Program-made: the position numbers and the translations under genes
DNA from: Buttiauxella sp. B2
Lineage (GTDB): Bacteria > Pseudomonadota > Gammaproteobacteria > Enterobacterales > Enterobacteriaceae
DNA: 64,000 bases
NCBI RefSeq assembly: GCF_006376615.1
Contig: NZ_VEXQ01000018.1
Location: 32,723 to 96,722, forward strand
Direction of reading: 5' to 3'
Notes under the pieces: generated by a model
Seen by the model: only the letters and a program-made list of their open reading frames with translations
What the model was told of the DNA's origin: nothing
The model's database searches: none
Part shown: one piece after another, positions 16,166 to 26,711 of the stretch
Position numbering within the stretch: the first letter of the stretch is position 1
Layout: every line of letters starts with the position of its first letter

Positions 16166-16930
16166 ATGAACAATGCAGTATGGCCCATCGCGCTTGCCCT
16201 GTTAACCAGCACTTCGGTACTGGCGGCAGAAACCAAACTCCCTGCCCCAATTTCCGCCTTACAGCAACAAGGCTTTGAACTTAAAGGTGAATTTAAAGGC
16301 CCAGGCGGCCTACCCGGATACGTGATGCAATTTCAAGGACAAGGCACCACGGTATTCCTGACCCCTGATAAACAGCACGCGATTATGGGTAACTTAGTGG
16401 ATGCTGCGGGTAAAAACCTCAGTGATGCGCAGGTCGAAAAATGGGTTTATGCCCCTATGGCCAAAGAGATGTGGCAGAAACTAGAGAAAAATCACTGGAT
16501 AGTTGCAGGTAAAGCCGATGCCCCACTGATTGTTTACGCGTTTGCCGATCCTTACTGCCCGTATTGCACGCAGTTTTGGCAAAATGCCCAGCCGTGGTTG
16601 AAATCTGGAAAGGTGCAGCTGCGCGTGTTGATGGTTGGGATGCTGCGTCCGGACAGTGGTCAAAAAGCCGCAGCCATTATGATGGCAGATGACCCTGCGA
16701 AAACCCTCGCAGAGTATGAGAACAGCAAGGGTAAACTGGAGCTGAAAATCCCGGCAACGATCAAACCAGAAATCACTAAAGCGTTAGAAGATAACCTGGC
16801 ATTGATGGATGAACTTGGCGGAACGGCCACACCTTCTATCTACTACCAGAATAAAGAAGGACGCCTGCAACAACATCAAGGTCTGCCTGACGAAGAAACC
16901 ATGAAAGTCATTATGGGTGGCGATAAATAA
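16166..16930 (+). CDS. dsbG: DsbG, periplasmic thiol:disulfide interchange protein
   Basis: DsbG is a V-shaped periplasmic dimer that, with DsbD, reduces sulfenylated single cysteines and isomerises disulfides. The 254-residue protein has a signal peptide ending LAAE, the N-terminal dimerisation domain, and a thioredoxin domain with active site CPYC (Cys131, Cys134) in FADPYCPYCTQFW. The cis-Pro segment is ATPSIYY near residue 226. Blocks such as GPGGLPGYVMQFQGQG, TVFLTPDKQHAI and WQNAQPWLKSGKVQLRVL match E. coli DsbG. It is monocistronic here, unlike some genomes where ahpC lies nearby. Confidence 0.92.
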   Translation: MNNAVWPIALALLTSTSVLAAETKLPAPISALQQQGFELKGEFKGPGGLPGYVMQFQGQGTTVFLTPDKQHAIMGNLVDAAGKNLSDAQVEKWVYAPMAKEMWQKLEKNHWIVAGKADAPLIVYAFADPYCPYCTQFWQNAQPWLKSGKVQLRVLMVGMLRPDSGQKAAAIMMADDPAKTLAEYENSKGKLELKIPATIKPEITKALEDNLALMDELGGTATPSIYYQNKEGRLQQHQGLPDEETMKVIMGGDK

Positions 16931-16954
16931 TCACTTTCGGGTGACGTTGTCACT

Positions 16955-17890
16955 TCACATAGCCAATACTGGCTTACAACGTCGCCCAGTGATAGAAAAC
17001 TCCCGTAACGCTTCACGCCACTCTTCTAGTGCAAATAACTTCACTTCAGGCAGCTGGCTTTTTGCTAACAACGGCCAGAGTTCAGTAAACCACAGCTGCC
17101 ATTCCTGCGAATGGGTTACTGCTAGTGTGTCACGCAAATGAAAGCGCTGTGGCTTCGCCGCACAACCGCGTGCGTCATAAGGTTGCCCGCTTAGCAAACC
17201 GTAAGAAACAAAATCCGCATCCTGTTTTAGATTGGTCAATAACAGCGTTGCAAGGTTTCCGCCGACAGCATCAAACACCACGTCGACCTGCTGCGCGGCA
17301 AAGCGCAATGACGCATGATCATTGATGATGAGTGGCTTGATACCGTTTTTGCGCAACGTCGTCATTTGAGTTTCGCTGCGGCAAACACCAAACACTTCTA
17401 CCGCGCCCTGCATTGTTGCCCACTGCGCGAGTAACCCTGCACAAGACGAGTTTGCAGCCGTAAGCAGAACCGTTTTGCCATTCACCGGCCATTTTTTTAG
17501 CATCACTAACGCGGCAATCGGATTGATATATCCTCGTGCAGCCAATAAATCGGGAATGTCATCAGGAACAGGCACTGCCCACTGTGGTGAACAGTCCAGC
17601 CAGCGCTGCCATGTCCCATCACCGCGTAACGGCAAAACACGACAGCCAACGTATTCCGGGTTATCAGCTTGCGTCACAATGCCAACGCCTTCATAACCCA
17701 CAATTTGCGGCGGAGCCACTCGATGGCGATAAGCGCCGGTAACGGGAATTAAATCCGAAGGATTGACCGGGGCATAGCGCATTTGTACGCGCAACATTCC
17801 ACAAGGGCGCGTAGCGAGTACTGCTTGTTCGAGGGTGATGACGTGTTCAGGTTGGCCAAATTGCCGAAACCAGAGTGCGGAGTTCTGCAT
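16955..17890 (-). CDS. MDR-superfamily (zinc-type alcohol dehydrogenase-like) oxidoreductase
   Basis: The 311-residue protein has the MDR layout: GroES-like N-terminal domain (YAPVNPSDLIPVTGAY, QIVGYEGVGIV, GTWQRW) and a nucleotide-binding domain (GKTVLLTAANSSCAGLLAQWA, then VVFDAVGG). No cluster of zinc-ligand cysteines is present, so it fits the zinc-independent quinone/enoyl reductase branch. It is convergent with dsbG. Its ATG follows directly after a terminator-like hairpin, which would also cover the ribosome site. Confidence 0.8.
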   Translation of the reverse strand: MQNSALWFRQFGQPEHVITLEQAVLATRPCGMLRVQMRYAPVNPSDLIPVTGAYRHRVAPPQIVGYEGVGIVTQADNPEYVGCRVLPLRGDGTWQRWLDCSPQWAVPVPDDIPDLLAARGYINPIAALVMLKKWPVNGKTVLLTAANSSCAGLLAQWATMQGAVEVFGVCRSETQMTTLRKNGIKPLIINDHASLRFAAQQVDVVFDAVGGNLATLLLTNLKQDADFVSYGLLSGQPYDARGCAAKPQRFHLRDTLAVTHSQEWQLWFTELWPLLAKSQLPEVKLFALEEWREALREFSITGRRCKPVLAM

Positions 17891-17923
17891 AAAAAATGCC
17901 TGTAAGCTGAGCCTACAGGCATT
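17891..17923 (-). terminator. Rho-independent terminator-like hairpin downstream of uxaB
   Basis: On the minus strand, AATGCCTGTA-N9-TACAGGCATT is a perfect 10-pair stem running into six T (17891-17896). It would end the uxaB transcript, yet it touches the start codon of the next gene at 17888-17890. Confidence 0.7.
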
Positions 17924-17957
17924 ATATCCAGATTTTGTCGCTTGAAGATCAAGTGAT

Positions 17958-17980
17958 TGTCGGGCTAATCCGACCTACAA
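17958..17980. repeat. Short REP-like fragment
   Basis: GTCGG-N6-CCGAC flanked by TTGT and CTACAA, in the uxaB downstream region, looks like a shortened repetitive extragenic palindrome. Confidence 0.3.
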
Positions 17981-18001
17981 AAGCTGTGATAATGGTTATA
18001 G

Positions 18002-19453
18002 CTAGCAGTAACGACCCACAGCAGCACGCATGCCCTGGCTCAGAATGACCTGCAAATCTTCGCTAACTTTAGCCACCAGACCTGGAACTTGAGTCAAATC
18101 CTGGCCCCAATGGCCGCTGTCGCCGAGGACGGCTTCAACCAGTTGTTGCTCGGTGATTTGCTTGTCACCAAGTGAAGCCCACAGTTGCTGATAACGCACC
18201 AACCAGTGTTCATCGTCCTGTAACGGATAAGTTTCGTTGTTACGCTCGCCTTTATAAAAGGCAATGAGTGCCGCCAGAGCGAAAGTCAGACGCGGAGGCA
18301 ACGTACCGGACACCTGCTGGCCTGCCAGTAATTGCGGCAGAATGCGGGTACGGAATTTGGTCATACCGTTCAACGAGATAGACAGTAACTGGTGCTGGAT
18401 ATACGGGTTCTGGAAACGACTGGTGACTGCCTGAGCGAAGGACTGAAGCTCGTCACGCGGCAAATCCAGTACCGGGATGATTTCTTCCGCGATAGTTTTT
18501 TCCACGAAAGCGCAAACTTCAGCATCATTCATGGACTCACCAACGGTATTCAGACCAGCAAGGTATGCCACCGGAACCAAAGCAGTGTGTGCACCGTTCA
18601 GAATCGCAACTTTACGTTCTTTATAAGGTTTGATGTCGTCAACGATTAGCACGTTCAGCGGGAATTTATCCAGACGCAGTTCTTGCGCCAGTGTTGCAGG
18701 CCCCTGAATAACGAACAGGTAAAAGTGTTCGGCGGCGGCCAGGAAGCTATCTTTGTAACCCAAAGATTTTTCTATTTCGACAGCTTCATCACGCGGATAA
18801 CCGGTAACGATACGGTCTACCAGTGTAGAGCAGAATGTGTTGGCGTCGTTCAGCCATTGAACGAAGGCGGCTGGCAGTTCCCATTCTTGCGCATAACGCA
18901 GCACCAGTTCTTGCAGCGCGTCACCGTTGTAGTCAATCAGTTCGCAAGGAATGATTACCCAACCTTTATCAGCAGCACCGTTGAAGTGGCTGAAGCGCTC
19001 GAACAGCAAACGTGTCAGTTTTGCCGGATAGCTCACCGCTGGCGCATCTTCAAACTTATCACCCGCGTGATAACTGATGCCCGCTTCAGTGGTATTAGAG
19101 AACACGAAACGCATATCTGGGTTATGCGCCAGTTTCAGGAATTCTTCATACTCTTGATAAACGTTGAGCTCTCTGTTTACTGAGCGAATCAGACGCGCGT
19201 CACTTACCGCTTCGCCCTGTTCGTTCAGCCCACGGATAACCGTGGTATAGAGTCCATCCTGGGTGGATAACGACGGCGGGAATGCGCTGTCAATTGGGCG
19301 CACAATCACAACACCGGCATTTAAATCCGTATGTTCATTAAGCAAATCAACCTGCCAATCGATGAAAGCACGCAGGAAGTTGCCTTCACCAAACTGGATA
19401 ATACGTTCAGGGTATTGAGCGCCAGGGAAATCTTGACGATTAAGTGTTTTCAC
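18002..19453 (-). CDS. uxaB: UxaB, tagaturonate reductase (altronate oxidoreductase)
   Basis: UxaB reduces tagaturonate to altronate with NADH in galacturonate breakdown. The 483-residue protein equals E. coli UxaB in length and is collinear throughout: [46 protein letters not shown], the [20 protein letters not shown] block and the DLTQVPGLV tail. The start is GTG at 19451-19453 with AAGGAA about nine bases upstream. ExuR-like sites lie 98 and 128 bases before it. No other uxa gene is in the window, as in E. coli where uxaB is unlinked to uxaCA. Confidence 0.97.
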   Translation of the reverse strand: MKTLNRQDFPGAQYPERIIQFGEGNFLRAFIDWQVDLLNEHTDLNAGVVIVRPIDSAFPPSLSTQDGLYTTVIRGLNEQGEAVSDARLIRSVNRELNVYQEYEEFLKLAHNPDMRFVFSNTTEAGISYHAGDKFEDAPAVSYPAKLTRLLFERFSHFNGAADKGWVIIPCELIDYNGDALQELVLRYAQEWELPAAFVQWLNDANTFCSTLVDRIVTGYPRDEAVEIEKSLGYKDSFLAAAEHFYLFVIQGPATLAQELRLDKFPLNVLIVDDIKPYKERKVAILNGAHTALVPVAYLAGLNTVGESMNDAEVCAFVEKTIAEEIIPVLDLPRDELQSFAQAVTSRFQNPYIQHQLLSISLNGMTKFRTRILPQLLAGQQVSGTLPPRLTFALAALIAFYKGERNNETYPLQDDEHWLVRYQQLWASLGDKQITEQQLVEAVLGDSGHWGQDLTQVPGLVAKVSEDLQVILSQGMRAAVGRYC

Positions 19454-19550
19454 TATTGTTGTTCCTTGGTGAGTACAGGATGAACGACCACAAATATCCT
19501 GCTCAAACTATCAGAACTCAACCAAGTGAAACCCCGTTTTGATCAAACTA

Positions 19551-19568
19551 GAGTTGTTATACCAATTT
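19551..19568 (-). promoter_or_regulatory. Probable ExuR/UxuR operator before uxaB
   Basis: Read on the minus strand, AAATTGGTATAACAACTC agrees with the known ExuR palindrome AAATTGGTATACCAATTT at 13 or more of 18 positions. Its place upstream of uxaB, a member of the hexuronate regulon, supports the call. Confidence 0.65.
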
Positions 19569-19580
19569 ATTTACAGATGT

Positions 19581-19598
19581 TTTTTGGTAGAACAACTC
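19581..19598 (+). promoter_or_regulatory. Second, weaker ExuR-like site
   Basis: TTTTTGGTAGAACAACTC on the plus strand repeats the uxaB-proximal site in the opposite orientation 12 bases further on. It may be a second ExuR half or may have arisen by local duplication. Confidence 0.4.
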
Positions 19599-19612
19599 TA
19601 TCTTTCCTGCCA

Positions 19613-21052
19613 CTACCCATTGAAAGCGATTTCTTCAACGGCTGCCGTACTGGTTTGGTTACGTCCGTTGCGTTTGGACAAATAAAGGTATTTGTCCGCT
19701 TGCGCCAATAGTGGGTTAAACGTATCGAGCAACGTCTTATTTTCTGACTCCGCCGTGGCCAGACCAATACTGACAGTGATAAACAGTGTTTGTTGCTGGT
19801 ATCGAAACGCTGTGAGCTCAATGCTCTGGCGGATTTTTTCGGCAATGGTATAGGCTTGTTCTTGCGAATTGGCGCTGCATACCACAACAAATTCTTCACC
19901 ACCTAAACGCGCCACAAGCCCTTCTTCAACAATAGATTTTCTGATATGTGTGGCAAATGCGCTGAGGACGACATCACCACATTCGTGTCCGTAGCTGTCA
20001 TTAATACGTTTGAAATAATCAATATCCAGCAACATGACGCACAGTTTTTGTTTGGGGAGATGCAGTAACGGTACTTTGTTTTTCAGCGCTTCATACAGGC
20101 CTGAACGGGAATAAACGCCAGTAAGATAATCGTAATCTGCCCTCAGAGAAGTTTGTTTAATCAGCCGGTTAATGGCATCCACACTCACCGAAACAATCAA
20201 GGGGCAAATTGCCATCGTGGCAATCCCAAGGCGCGCGGAGAACATCTCATTCACCACCAGCGGTTGCTGATAGTGAATATCGACTATCGAGTTTGCCACC
20301 AGGACAATTTCTGTACCGCCGGTTAAAAACGTCAGCAATGCGGTAACCGGCACAGGGTAACGTATCGCACACCAGATAAGTGCGGGCAGTGGAAACGCCA
20401 GGCTTCCGGCACCGCCAATCACAACCGATGCCACAACAGAAATGACGACGCCGAACAGCGGATAGAGTTTGGAGAGATGGAAAACGGACGTTTTGTCCCA
20501 CTGTGGCCATTTTGCCATCAGCAGGCATGGCAATATCAACACACCTGTCGAAAACTGCTCGCTGAACCAGTCAGCAAAAAGCGATAGAAAATTGCGATAA
20601 TCACTCGATGCACCCAGTGAACCCAGCGAGCCAATTAATGAGCTAATAATTGAGACAATAAGACAAAAATAGAAAAGATTAAAAGCGTTAAGTGCCCAAT
20701 TATTTTCATTTTGCACATGGGAATAACGCAGTAATAACCGCGCGACCATAATAACAAATACCATGTTTGAGAAGTTTATTACTGCCGACTGCAAACCCCA
20801 GTGTGTGGTGAAGGCGTCGTATACCACCATGGCGCTATAACTTAGGAAGTAATACACCGGGCGATTAAGAAAAGGGTAGCGTACAAACACCGCAGCCAGC
20901 ACCGCGTTCAAAGGCCAGAACAGAGACAGTTCGTCAACCAGGCGCAATGACGCGCCAAAAAAGTAAAAAAGTGTCGTAATGACAAATATATTAATGGCGT
21001 TAGTTAAATGTTTTTCGGGCGCAAAGAATATAAACCTGATTTGATTAGGCAT
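19613..21052 (-). CDS. dgcF: Membrane GGDEF diguanylate cyclase (YneF/DgcF type)
   Basis: The 479-residue protein joins an N-terminal region of about eight to nine membrane helices (1-290), with the FWPLNAVLAA signature of MASE1-type sensors, to a GGDEF domain (about 305-465). The active site is RLGGEEF, with DYDYLTGVYSRSGL before it and a DIDYFKRINDSYGHECGD metal site, so synthesis of c-di-GMP is expected. The input signal to the membrane part is unknown. The position between uxaB and glsB is that of E. coli yneF. Motif quality makes activity likely. Confidence 0.85.
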   Translation of the reverse strand: MPNQIRFIFFAPEKHLTNAINIFVITTLFYFFGASLRLVDELSLFWPLNAVLAAVFVRYPFLNRPVYYFLSYSAMVVYDAFTTHWGLQSAVINFSNMVFVIMVARLLLRYSHVQNENNWALNAFNLFYFCLIVSIISSLIGSLGSLGASSDYRNFLSLFADWFSEQFSTGVLILPCLLMAKWPQWDKTSVFHLSKLYPLFGVVISVVASVVIGGAGSLAFPLPALIWCAIRYPVPVTALLTFLTGGTEIVLVANSIVDIHYQQPLVVNEMFSARLGIATMAICPLIVSVSVDAINRLIKQTSLRADYDYLTGVYSRSGLYEALKNKVPLLHLPKQKLCVMLLDIDYFKRINDSYGHECGDVVLSAFATHIRKSIVEEGLVARLGGEEFVVVCSANSQEQAYTIAEKIRQSIELTAFRYQQQTLFITVSIGLATAESENKTLLDTFNPLLAQADKYLYLSKRNGRNQTSTAAVEEIAFNG

Positions 21053-21140
21053 GCTATTTTAACTCATATTTATGCATGAACTGCTTAATTAAGTAATACA
21101 ACTGCATGTGAGCAAAAACGAATTTCAGCTTAGCATATTT

Positions 21141-22067
21141 TTAAAATATTGAACGGCCAATACGCTGCGCCAGAATCTCCAGAGCCGCGGTTCCTGCCAG
21201 CGAGTTTCCTGAGGCATCCAGTTCCGGGCACCAGACCGCAATAGACATCTCATGTGGAACGATAGCGATTATTCCACCGCCTACTCCAGACTTACCCGGC
21301 ATCCCTACTCTATAAGCAAACTCGCCCGCGCCATCATACATTCCGCTAGTCACCATTAATGCATTAATCTGCCTGGCTTGTTGCGCCGTAATAATGGGTT
21401 CATCAAGGTGTAATGCGCGCCCCTGATTGGCCAAAAACAAGAAGGTCTTCGCCAGTTCAAGGCAACTCATTTTCAGGGCGCAATAATGGAAGTAATTCTG
21501 TAAGACAGTAATCACATCGTTATCAAAATTACCGAATGACTTCATAAGCCAGGCAATTGCCGCATTACGTGCAGAGTGTTCAAACTCAGATTTTGCAACA
21601 CGCGAGTCATAAGCCAGATCGGGTTGTTCCGCCAGCACACGCACGACTTCTAACATGCGCTGTTTAGGTGCACTCAGCCGGGTTTGCAACATATCGCAAA
21701 CCACCAGTGCTCCGGCATTAATAAACGGGTTACGCGGTTTGCCCTGCTCAAGTTCCAACTGAAGCAAGGAATTAAAAGGTTGCCCGGACGGCTCTTTGCC
21801 AACTCGTTGCCAGATTTCATGCTCTTCGTAACGCGCCATGGCGAGTGTCAGACTGAGCACTTTGGAAATTGACTGAATAGAAAAACGCTCTGTCGCATCA
21901 CCAGCACTGAAAACTTCGCCGTCGACCGTACATACTGAAATCCCAAGCTTATTACCTGGAACTTCCGCCAGTGCAGGAATGTAGTCTGCCACTTTACCGC
22001 GGCCAATTAACGGCCGAACTTGAGTGAGAATATCTTCCAGTAATTGATTATCTAACAGACCTGGCAC
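21141..22067 (-). CDS. glsB: GlsB, glutaminase 2
   Basis: Glutaminase converts glutamine to glutamate and ammonia by a serine-dependent, beta-lactamase-like mechanism. The 308-residue protein equals E. coli YneH (GlsB) in length. It has the Ser66-x-x-Lys69 pair in [12 protein letters not shown], the [15 protein letters not shown] block and the C-terminal [14 protein letters not shown]. The start is GTG at 22065-22067, with AGGAG six bases upstream. It lies between dgcF and sad on the same strand, as in E. coli. Confidence 0.95.
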   Translation of the reverse strand: MPGLLDNQLLEDILTQVRPLIGRGKVADYIPALAEVPGNKLGISVCTVDGEVFSAGDATERFSIQSISKVLSLTLAMARYEEHEIWQRVGKEPSGQPFNSLLQLELEQGKPRNPFINAGALVVCDMLQTRLSAPKQRMLEVVRVLAEQPDLAYDSRVAKSEFEHSARNAAIAWLMKSFGNFDNDVITVLQNYFHYCALKMSCLELAKTFLFLANQGRALHLDEPIITAQQARQINALMVTSGMYDGAGEFAYRVGMPGKSGVGGGIIAIVPHEMSIAVWCPELDASGNSLAGTAALEILAQRIGRSIF

Positions 22068-22168
22068 TGCGAACTCCTGATTGGCTGATTAAGCGCGACG
22101 GAGTATATCAGATAAATCTGAGGCTAAGGCGCGTGTAGCTGCGGTAGCCTCAAGCAATAGTTGTATTT

Positions 22169-23545
22169 TTAGCGACGATCTTTCCATACCGTCTGCACGT
22201 TACAGAATTCGTGCAAGCCAAAATGCGAAAGCTCACGCCCGAAACCACTTTTCTTCACGCCACCAAAAGCAACGCGCGGGTCACTGGCACTAAACCCGTT
22301 GATAAATACACCACCACATTCAAGACGTGCTGCAAATTCACGGGCAAGTTGCGCATCGTTTGTGAACAGCGTCGCCGAAAGCCCAAAGTCGCTGTCGTTT
22401 GCCAGTTCCAATGCATGAATCGCATCGCGGGCAACGGTTATCGTAGCAACTGGACCAAATAATTCCTCTCGGAATGCCAGCATATTCGGCGTGACATTCC
22501 CCAGCACCGTTGGTGCATAGTAATTGCCGTTACCTGCGACTTTCTCACCACCTAATAGCAACCTTGCCCCTTGATTAAGTGACATTGTCACCTGCCGATG
22601 AAGTTCATCACGCAAATCGTAACGTGCCATTGGGCCGATATACGTTGCCTCATCAGTAGGATCCCCCATTTGTAGCGCTTGCACCGCCACCAGGAATTTC
22701 TCAGTAAATATCTCGGCAATTCCTTGCTCTACAATAAAGCGTTTTGCCGCCGCACATACTTGCCCGGTATTCTGGAAACGACCAGCCACTGCTGCTTTTA
22801 CCGCTTCATCAAGGTCAGCATCGTTGAGCACAATAAAAGGATCGGAACCCCCTAATTCAAGAACACATTTTTTCAATGCTGCACCTGCTTGTGCGCCAAT
22901 TGCAGCACCTGCCCGCCCACTTCCTGTTACCGTGATAGCCGCAATTCGTGGGTCTTTAATCGCATAGCTAACCCCATCTGGCGTGGCATTAATCAGCTCA
23001 AATACACCTTGTGGGAAATTGGCTTCGGCAAATATCTGTTTGATTAGCAATGCGCAGCCCATGACGTTTGGGGCATGTTTGAGTACATAACTATTACCCG
23101 CCAGCAGAATCGGCACCGCGCCGCGCAGCACTTGCCATAGCGGGAAATTCCACGGCATCACCGCCAGAATTGCACCAAGAGGACGGAATTCAATAACCGC
23201 CTGCTGGTTTTCTACCTGGGTGCCTTCAGCCACCAGCATTGCAGGGCCATGTTCTGCATACCAGTCACACAGATGCGCAGATTTTGTCACTTCTGCGCGA
23301 GCCTGTGCGATGGGCTTGCCCATTTCTGCGGTGATTATCTGTGCCATTGCTTCTGCGTTGTTACGCAATGCAGCACCGAGATCGCGGAGTTTCTCCGCCC
23401 GCTCTGCCAAAGCTACATTGCGCCAGACTTTAAACGCGGCATGGTTATTCGCCAGCGCCTTTTCTAGCTGTTCCACAGATTCGAAGGGCGTGGCCGACAG
23501 TTGCTCGCCAGTCGTTGGATTAATTGAAATTGCGTGAGTGTTCAT
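22169..23545 (-). CDS. sad: Sad, NAD(P)-dependent succinate semialdehyde dehydrogenase
   Basis: Sad (YneI) oxidises succinate semialdehyde to succinate in putrescine and GABA use. The 458-residue protein contains Asn133 in MPWNFP, Glu230 in LELGGSD and Cys264 in GQVCAAAKRF. The sequence is collinear with E. coli Sad, including GGVFINGFSASDPRVAFGG near the end. It is transcribed away from ptrR, which encodes its LysR-type regulator in E. coli; the 101-base gap holds both promoters. GGGGAC lies upstream of the ATG. Confidence 0.93.
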   Translation of the reverse strand: MNTHAISINPTTGEQLSATPFESVEQLEKALANNHAAFKVWRNVALAERAEKLRDLGAALRNNAEAMAQIITAEMGKPIAQARAEVTKSAHLCDWYAEHGPAMLVAEGTQVENQQAVIEFRPLGAILAVMPWNFPLWQVLRGAVPILLAGNSYVLKHAPNVMGCALLIKQIFAEANFPQGVFELINATPDGVSYAIKDPRIAAITVTGSGRAGAAIGAQAGAALKKCVLELGGSDPFIVLNDADLDEAVKAAVAGRFQNTGQVCAAAKRFIVEQGIAEIFTEKFLVAVQALQMGDPTDEATYIGPMARYDLRDELHRQVTMSLNQGARLLLGGEKVAGNGNYYAPTVLGNVTPNMLAFREELFGPVATITVARDAIHALELANDSDFGLSATLFTNDAQLAREFAARLECGGVFINGFSASDPRVAFGGVKKSGFGRELSHFGLHEFCNVQTVWKDRR

Positions 23546-23646
23546 GATGTCCCCTCTGATCTGTTAATGCTCTAACATTAATCTTGAGTGACAATCATGG
23601 AAAATGAATAATAATGAGCGAGTCATTCACGTATTGAGAAAGACTT

Positions 23647-24507
23647 ATGGATCTCACCCAGCTTGAAATGTTTAATGCGGTCGCTGAAACCGGCAGTATC
23701 AGCGCGGCAGCGGTTAAAGTTCACCGTGTTCCTTCTAATCTTACGACACGTATTAAGCAACTTGAGGCCGATCTGGGCGTGGAATTATTTATCCGCGAAA
23801 ACCAACGTTTGCGCCTCGCCCCCGCTGGGCACAGTTTCCTTATCTACAGCAAACGCATTCTGATGCTGGTCGATGAAGCACGCATGGCGGTTTCTGGCGA
23901 TGAACCGCAAGGTATTCTGACACTAGGCTCTTTGGAAAGTACCGCAGCGGTGCGTATTCCAGGTCTACTTGCGATGTTTAACCAGCGTTTCCCAAAAATT
24001 CAGCTCTCACTGGCAACCGGGCCATCTGGCGATCAAATTGATGGGGTGTTAGATGGACGTTTATCTGCGGCGTTTGTTGATGGACCGATATTGCATCCGT
24101 CTCTGGACGGTTTTGCAGTTTACCAGGAAGAAATGGTGATCGTCGCTCCTGCTGACTATGCCGTTATCACCCACGCGCAACAAGTCAACGGAGCCAGTAT
24201 TTATGCGTTTCGCGCCAATTGCTCGTATCGCCGTCATTTCGAAAGCTGGTTCCACCATCAGCAAGCCGTGCCCGGAAAAATCCATGAGATGGAGTCCTAT
24301 CACGGTATGTTGGCATGCGTGATTGCAGGAGCGGGAATTGCGCTAATGCCGCGTAGCATGTTGGAAAGCATGCCTGGCGGCCATCAGGTTTCAATATCGC
24401 CGCTGCCTGCCGACTGGTGTTATCTGAACACCTGGCTTATCTGGCGACGAGGGGCTAAAACCCGACAACTTGAGGCGTTCATCGGGTTACTTGAGCAAAT
24501 GCCTTAG
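23647..24507 (+). CDS. ptrR: PtrR (YneJ), LysR-type regulator of sad
   Basis: The 286-residue LysR-family regulator has the N-terminal helix-turn-helix [31 protein letters not shown] and a periplasmic-binding-like effector domain (about 90-286). Position and orientation next to sad match E. coli yneJ/ptrR, which responds to putrescine-derived metabolites and starvation. Its last four bases overlap the convergent phzF-type gene. Confidence 0.88.
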   Translation: MDLTQLEMFNAVAETGSISAAAVKVHRVPSNLTTRIKQLEADLGVELFIRENQRLRLAPAGHSFLIYSKRILMLVDEARMAVSGDEPQGILTLGSLESTAAVRIPGLLAMFNQRFPKIQLSLATGPSGDQIDGVLDGRLSAAFVDGPILHPSLDGFAVYQEEMVIVAPADYAVITHAQQVNGASIYAFRANCSYRRHFESWFHHQQAVPGKIHEMESYHGMLACVIAGAGIALMPRSMLESMPGGHQVSISPLPADWCYLNTWLIWRRGAKTRQLEAFIGLLEQMP

Positions 24508-25301
24508 CCGCGCAGTAATACTTTACCCACTAAATAGGTTGTTGCCTGGCCGGCGATATGCACTCTGTCGCCCACAAGCTGGCAACGCAAATCGCCACCG
24601 CGTTTGGAAAGCTGACGGGCAAGCATCTGCGTTTTACCCAAACGTTCTGCCCAGTAAGGAATCAACATAGTATGCGTTGAGCCGGTGACGGGATCTTCTG
24701 TAATTGCCGCAGCCGGTGAAAAGAAACGGCTGACAAAATCGTAGCCTTCCGTTTCGGCGGGTGCAGTGATACAGACTTTTTGATTGAGCGTGAGCATCAG
24801 CGGAATATTCGGAACAACCGCTTCCACCTGCTGTTGGTTCGCGAGCACCACGGTATAAGTGCGACCCAACCGGACTTCCTGATATTCGCTGATACCTAAT
24901 GAATCCAGCAGTAATTGCGGCGGTTCAACAGGCTCGCTGGTTGATGACGGGAAATCCAGCGTTAACCAGTCACCGTTGCGCGTGACTGTCAAAGGACCAA
25001 CGAAACGGGTATCAAAGTGAATCGCGGTTTCCGAATAATTCAGATATTCGAAAATCACATGTGCCGTTGCAAGTGTTGCATGGCCACACAGATTGATTTC
25101 CCCTTCGGTGGTGAACCAACGCAGTTCAAAACCATTATCGGTGGTAGTAAAGAAAGCTGTTTCAGACTGATTATGCTGACGTGTCATCGCCAGTAAGGTT
25201 TCATCCGGCAGCCATTCTGTTAGTGGGCACACTGCGGCTGCATTGCCACCAAAAGTGGTGTCAGTAAACGCATCGACCATATAAAAATCAATTTGCTGCA
25301 T
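24504..25301 (-). CDS. PhzF-family isomerase/epimerase-like protein
   Basis: The 265-residue protein has the PhzF fold: [45 protein letters not shown] (with the catalytic Glu of the ExxxCGHAT motif) and [18 protein letters not shown] near the end. PhzF proteins are isomerases acting without cofactor; most enterobacterial members have no known substrate. The start [12 protein letters not shown] was chosen; an ATG 15 bases upstream is also possible. It is convergent with ptrR and divergent from sotB. Confidence 0.85.
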   Translation of the reverse strand: MQQIDFYMVDAFTDTTFGGNAAAVCPLTEWLPDETLLAMTRQHNQSETAFFTTTDNGFELRWFTTEGEINLCGHATLATAHVIFEYLNYSETAIHFDTRFVGPLTVTRNGDWLTLDFPSSTSEPVEPPQLLLDSLGISEYQEVRLGRTYTVVLANQQQVEAVVPNIPLMLTLNQKVCITAPAETEGYDFVSRFFSPAAAITEDPVTGSTHTMLIPYWAERLGKTQMLARQLSKRGGDLRCQLVGDRVHIAGQATTYLVGKVLLRG

Positions 25302-25466
25302 CGTGTTTTCTCTCATTCATAACCCATGACAGCTACCATGCCATGATAGCTATAATTCATAGTACAAATAATTGAGACTTAAATCACAAAACCGGTTGTG
25401 TGACCGAGTTGATGGTTTTATGATCGCATCCTCTCCAAACATTGTATTTACCTACGAAACCCATCT

Positions 25467-26660
25467 ATGGCAATAAATAGTGTCTCACGTAAAACGGCGT
25501 GGTTACGCGTCCTTACGCTCGCGGTCGCCGCTTTTATCTTTAATACCACTGAATTTGTCCCTGTCGGTTTACTGTCTGATATCGCCACAAGCTTTGGTAT
25601 GCAAACCGCTGAAGTCGGCATCATGCTGACCATCTACGCGTGGGTGGTGGCCCTGATGTCATTACCCTTTATGTTATTAACAAACCTGGTTGAGCGTAAA
25701 CGGCTATTAATCAGCATCTTTATTTTGTTTATCGCAAGCCATGTGCTGTCTTTTGTTGCCTGGAACTTTACCGTGCTGGTCATTAGCCGCATTGGTATCG
25801 CCTTTGCTCACGCTATCTTCTGGTCAATTACCGCGTCACTTGCCATACGTATGGCTCCAGCGGGTAAGAAAGCGCAAGCGCTGAGTTTGATTGCGACAGG
25901 TACCGGGTTGGCAATGGTTTTAGGCTTGCCGCTTGGGCGCGTAGTTGGGCAATATTTTGGCTGGCGCACCACCTTCTTCGGCATTGGCGTGATTGCAGCA
26001 TTAACGCTGTTCTGTGTGATTAAGCTGCTACCTAAACTGCCAAGTGAACATTCAGGCTCGCTGAAAAGTTTACCGCTGCTGTTCAGGCGCCCTGCACTGG
26101 TTAGCCTTTATGCGCTGATCGCCGTAATCGTGACTGCACATTACACTGCCTATAGTTACATTGAGCCGTTCGTGCAAAACGTTGCTGGGTTAAGTGCCAA
26201 TGTGGCGACTTTCCTGCTGTTAGTTCTCGGGGGCGCCGGGATTATTGGCAGTGTGATGTTCGGTAAATTGGGTAACCGACATTCATCGACGCTGGTCAGC
26301 GGCTCCATCGGTATAGTAGTGCTTTGCCTTGCATTACTACTGCCCGCAGCGCAAAGCACCCTGAATTTGACGATACTCAGTCTGTTCTGGGGCATCGCAA
26401 TTATGATTATCACACTCGGCATGCAGGTGAAGGTTCTGGCGCTGGCACCTGATGCAACCGACGTGTCGATGGCCCTGTTCTCAGGAATATTTAATCTCGG
26501 GATTGGTGCGGGGGCGTTAGTTGGAAACCAAGTGAGTTTGTATTTTGATATGTCCAGCATCGGGCTGGTAGGTGCGGTTCCTGCACTCGTGGCGCTTGTC
26601 GGTTCGGTGTTAATCTTCCGCCGCTGGCCTGTGTCACTTGAAGAACAGCCCAGCCACTAA
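25467..26660 (+). CDS. sotB: SotB, sugar/arabinose efflux MFS transporter
   Basis: SotB (YdeA) is a 12-helix inner-membrane antiporter that exports arabinose and IPTG-like sugars. The 397-residue protein is collinear with E. coli Sot[72 protein letters not shown] and [20 protein letters not shown]. It is followed by a strong symmetrical terminator and the convergent marC gene, as expected for this locus. Confidence 0.95.
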   Translation: MAINSVSRKTAWLRVLTLAVAAFIFNTTEFVPVGLLSDIATSFGMQTAEVGIMLTIYAWVVALMSLPFMLLTNLVERKRLLISIFILFIASHVLSFVAWNFTVLVISRIGIAFAHAIFWSITASLAIRMAPAGKKAQALSLIATGTGLAMVLGLPLGRVVGQYFGWRTTFFGIGVIAALTLFCVIKLLPKLPSEHSGSLKSLPLLFRRPALVSLYALIAVIVTAHYTAYSYIEPFVQNVAGLSANVATFLLLVLGGAGIIGSVMFGKLGNRHSSTLVSGSIGIVVLCLALLLPAAQSTLNLTILSLFWGIAIMIITLGMQVKVLALAPDATDVSMALFSGIFNLGIGAGALVGNQVSLYFDMSSIGLVGAVPALVALVGSVLIFRRWPVSLEEQPSH

Positions 26661-26675
26661 TGTCAGAGTGGATTA

Positions 26676-26701
26676 GCGCAAGCGGCAACTACCGCTTGCG
26701 C
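26676..26701. terminator. Bidirectional terminator between sotB and marC
   Basis: GCGCAAGCGG-CAACTA-CCGCTTGCGC is a perfect 10-pair stem between two convergent genes. Flanking T-rich sequence is short on both sides (CCGTTTATTCTT on the plus side). Confidence 0.75.
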
Positions 26702-26711
26702 CCGTTTATTC

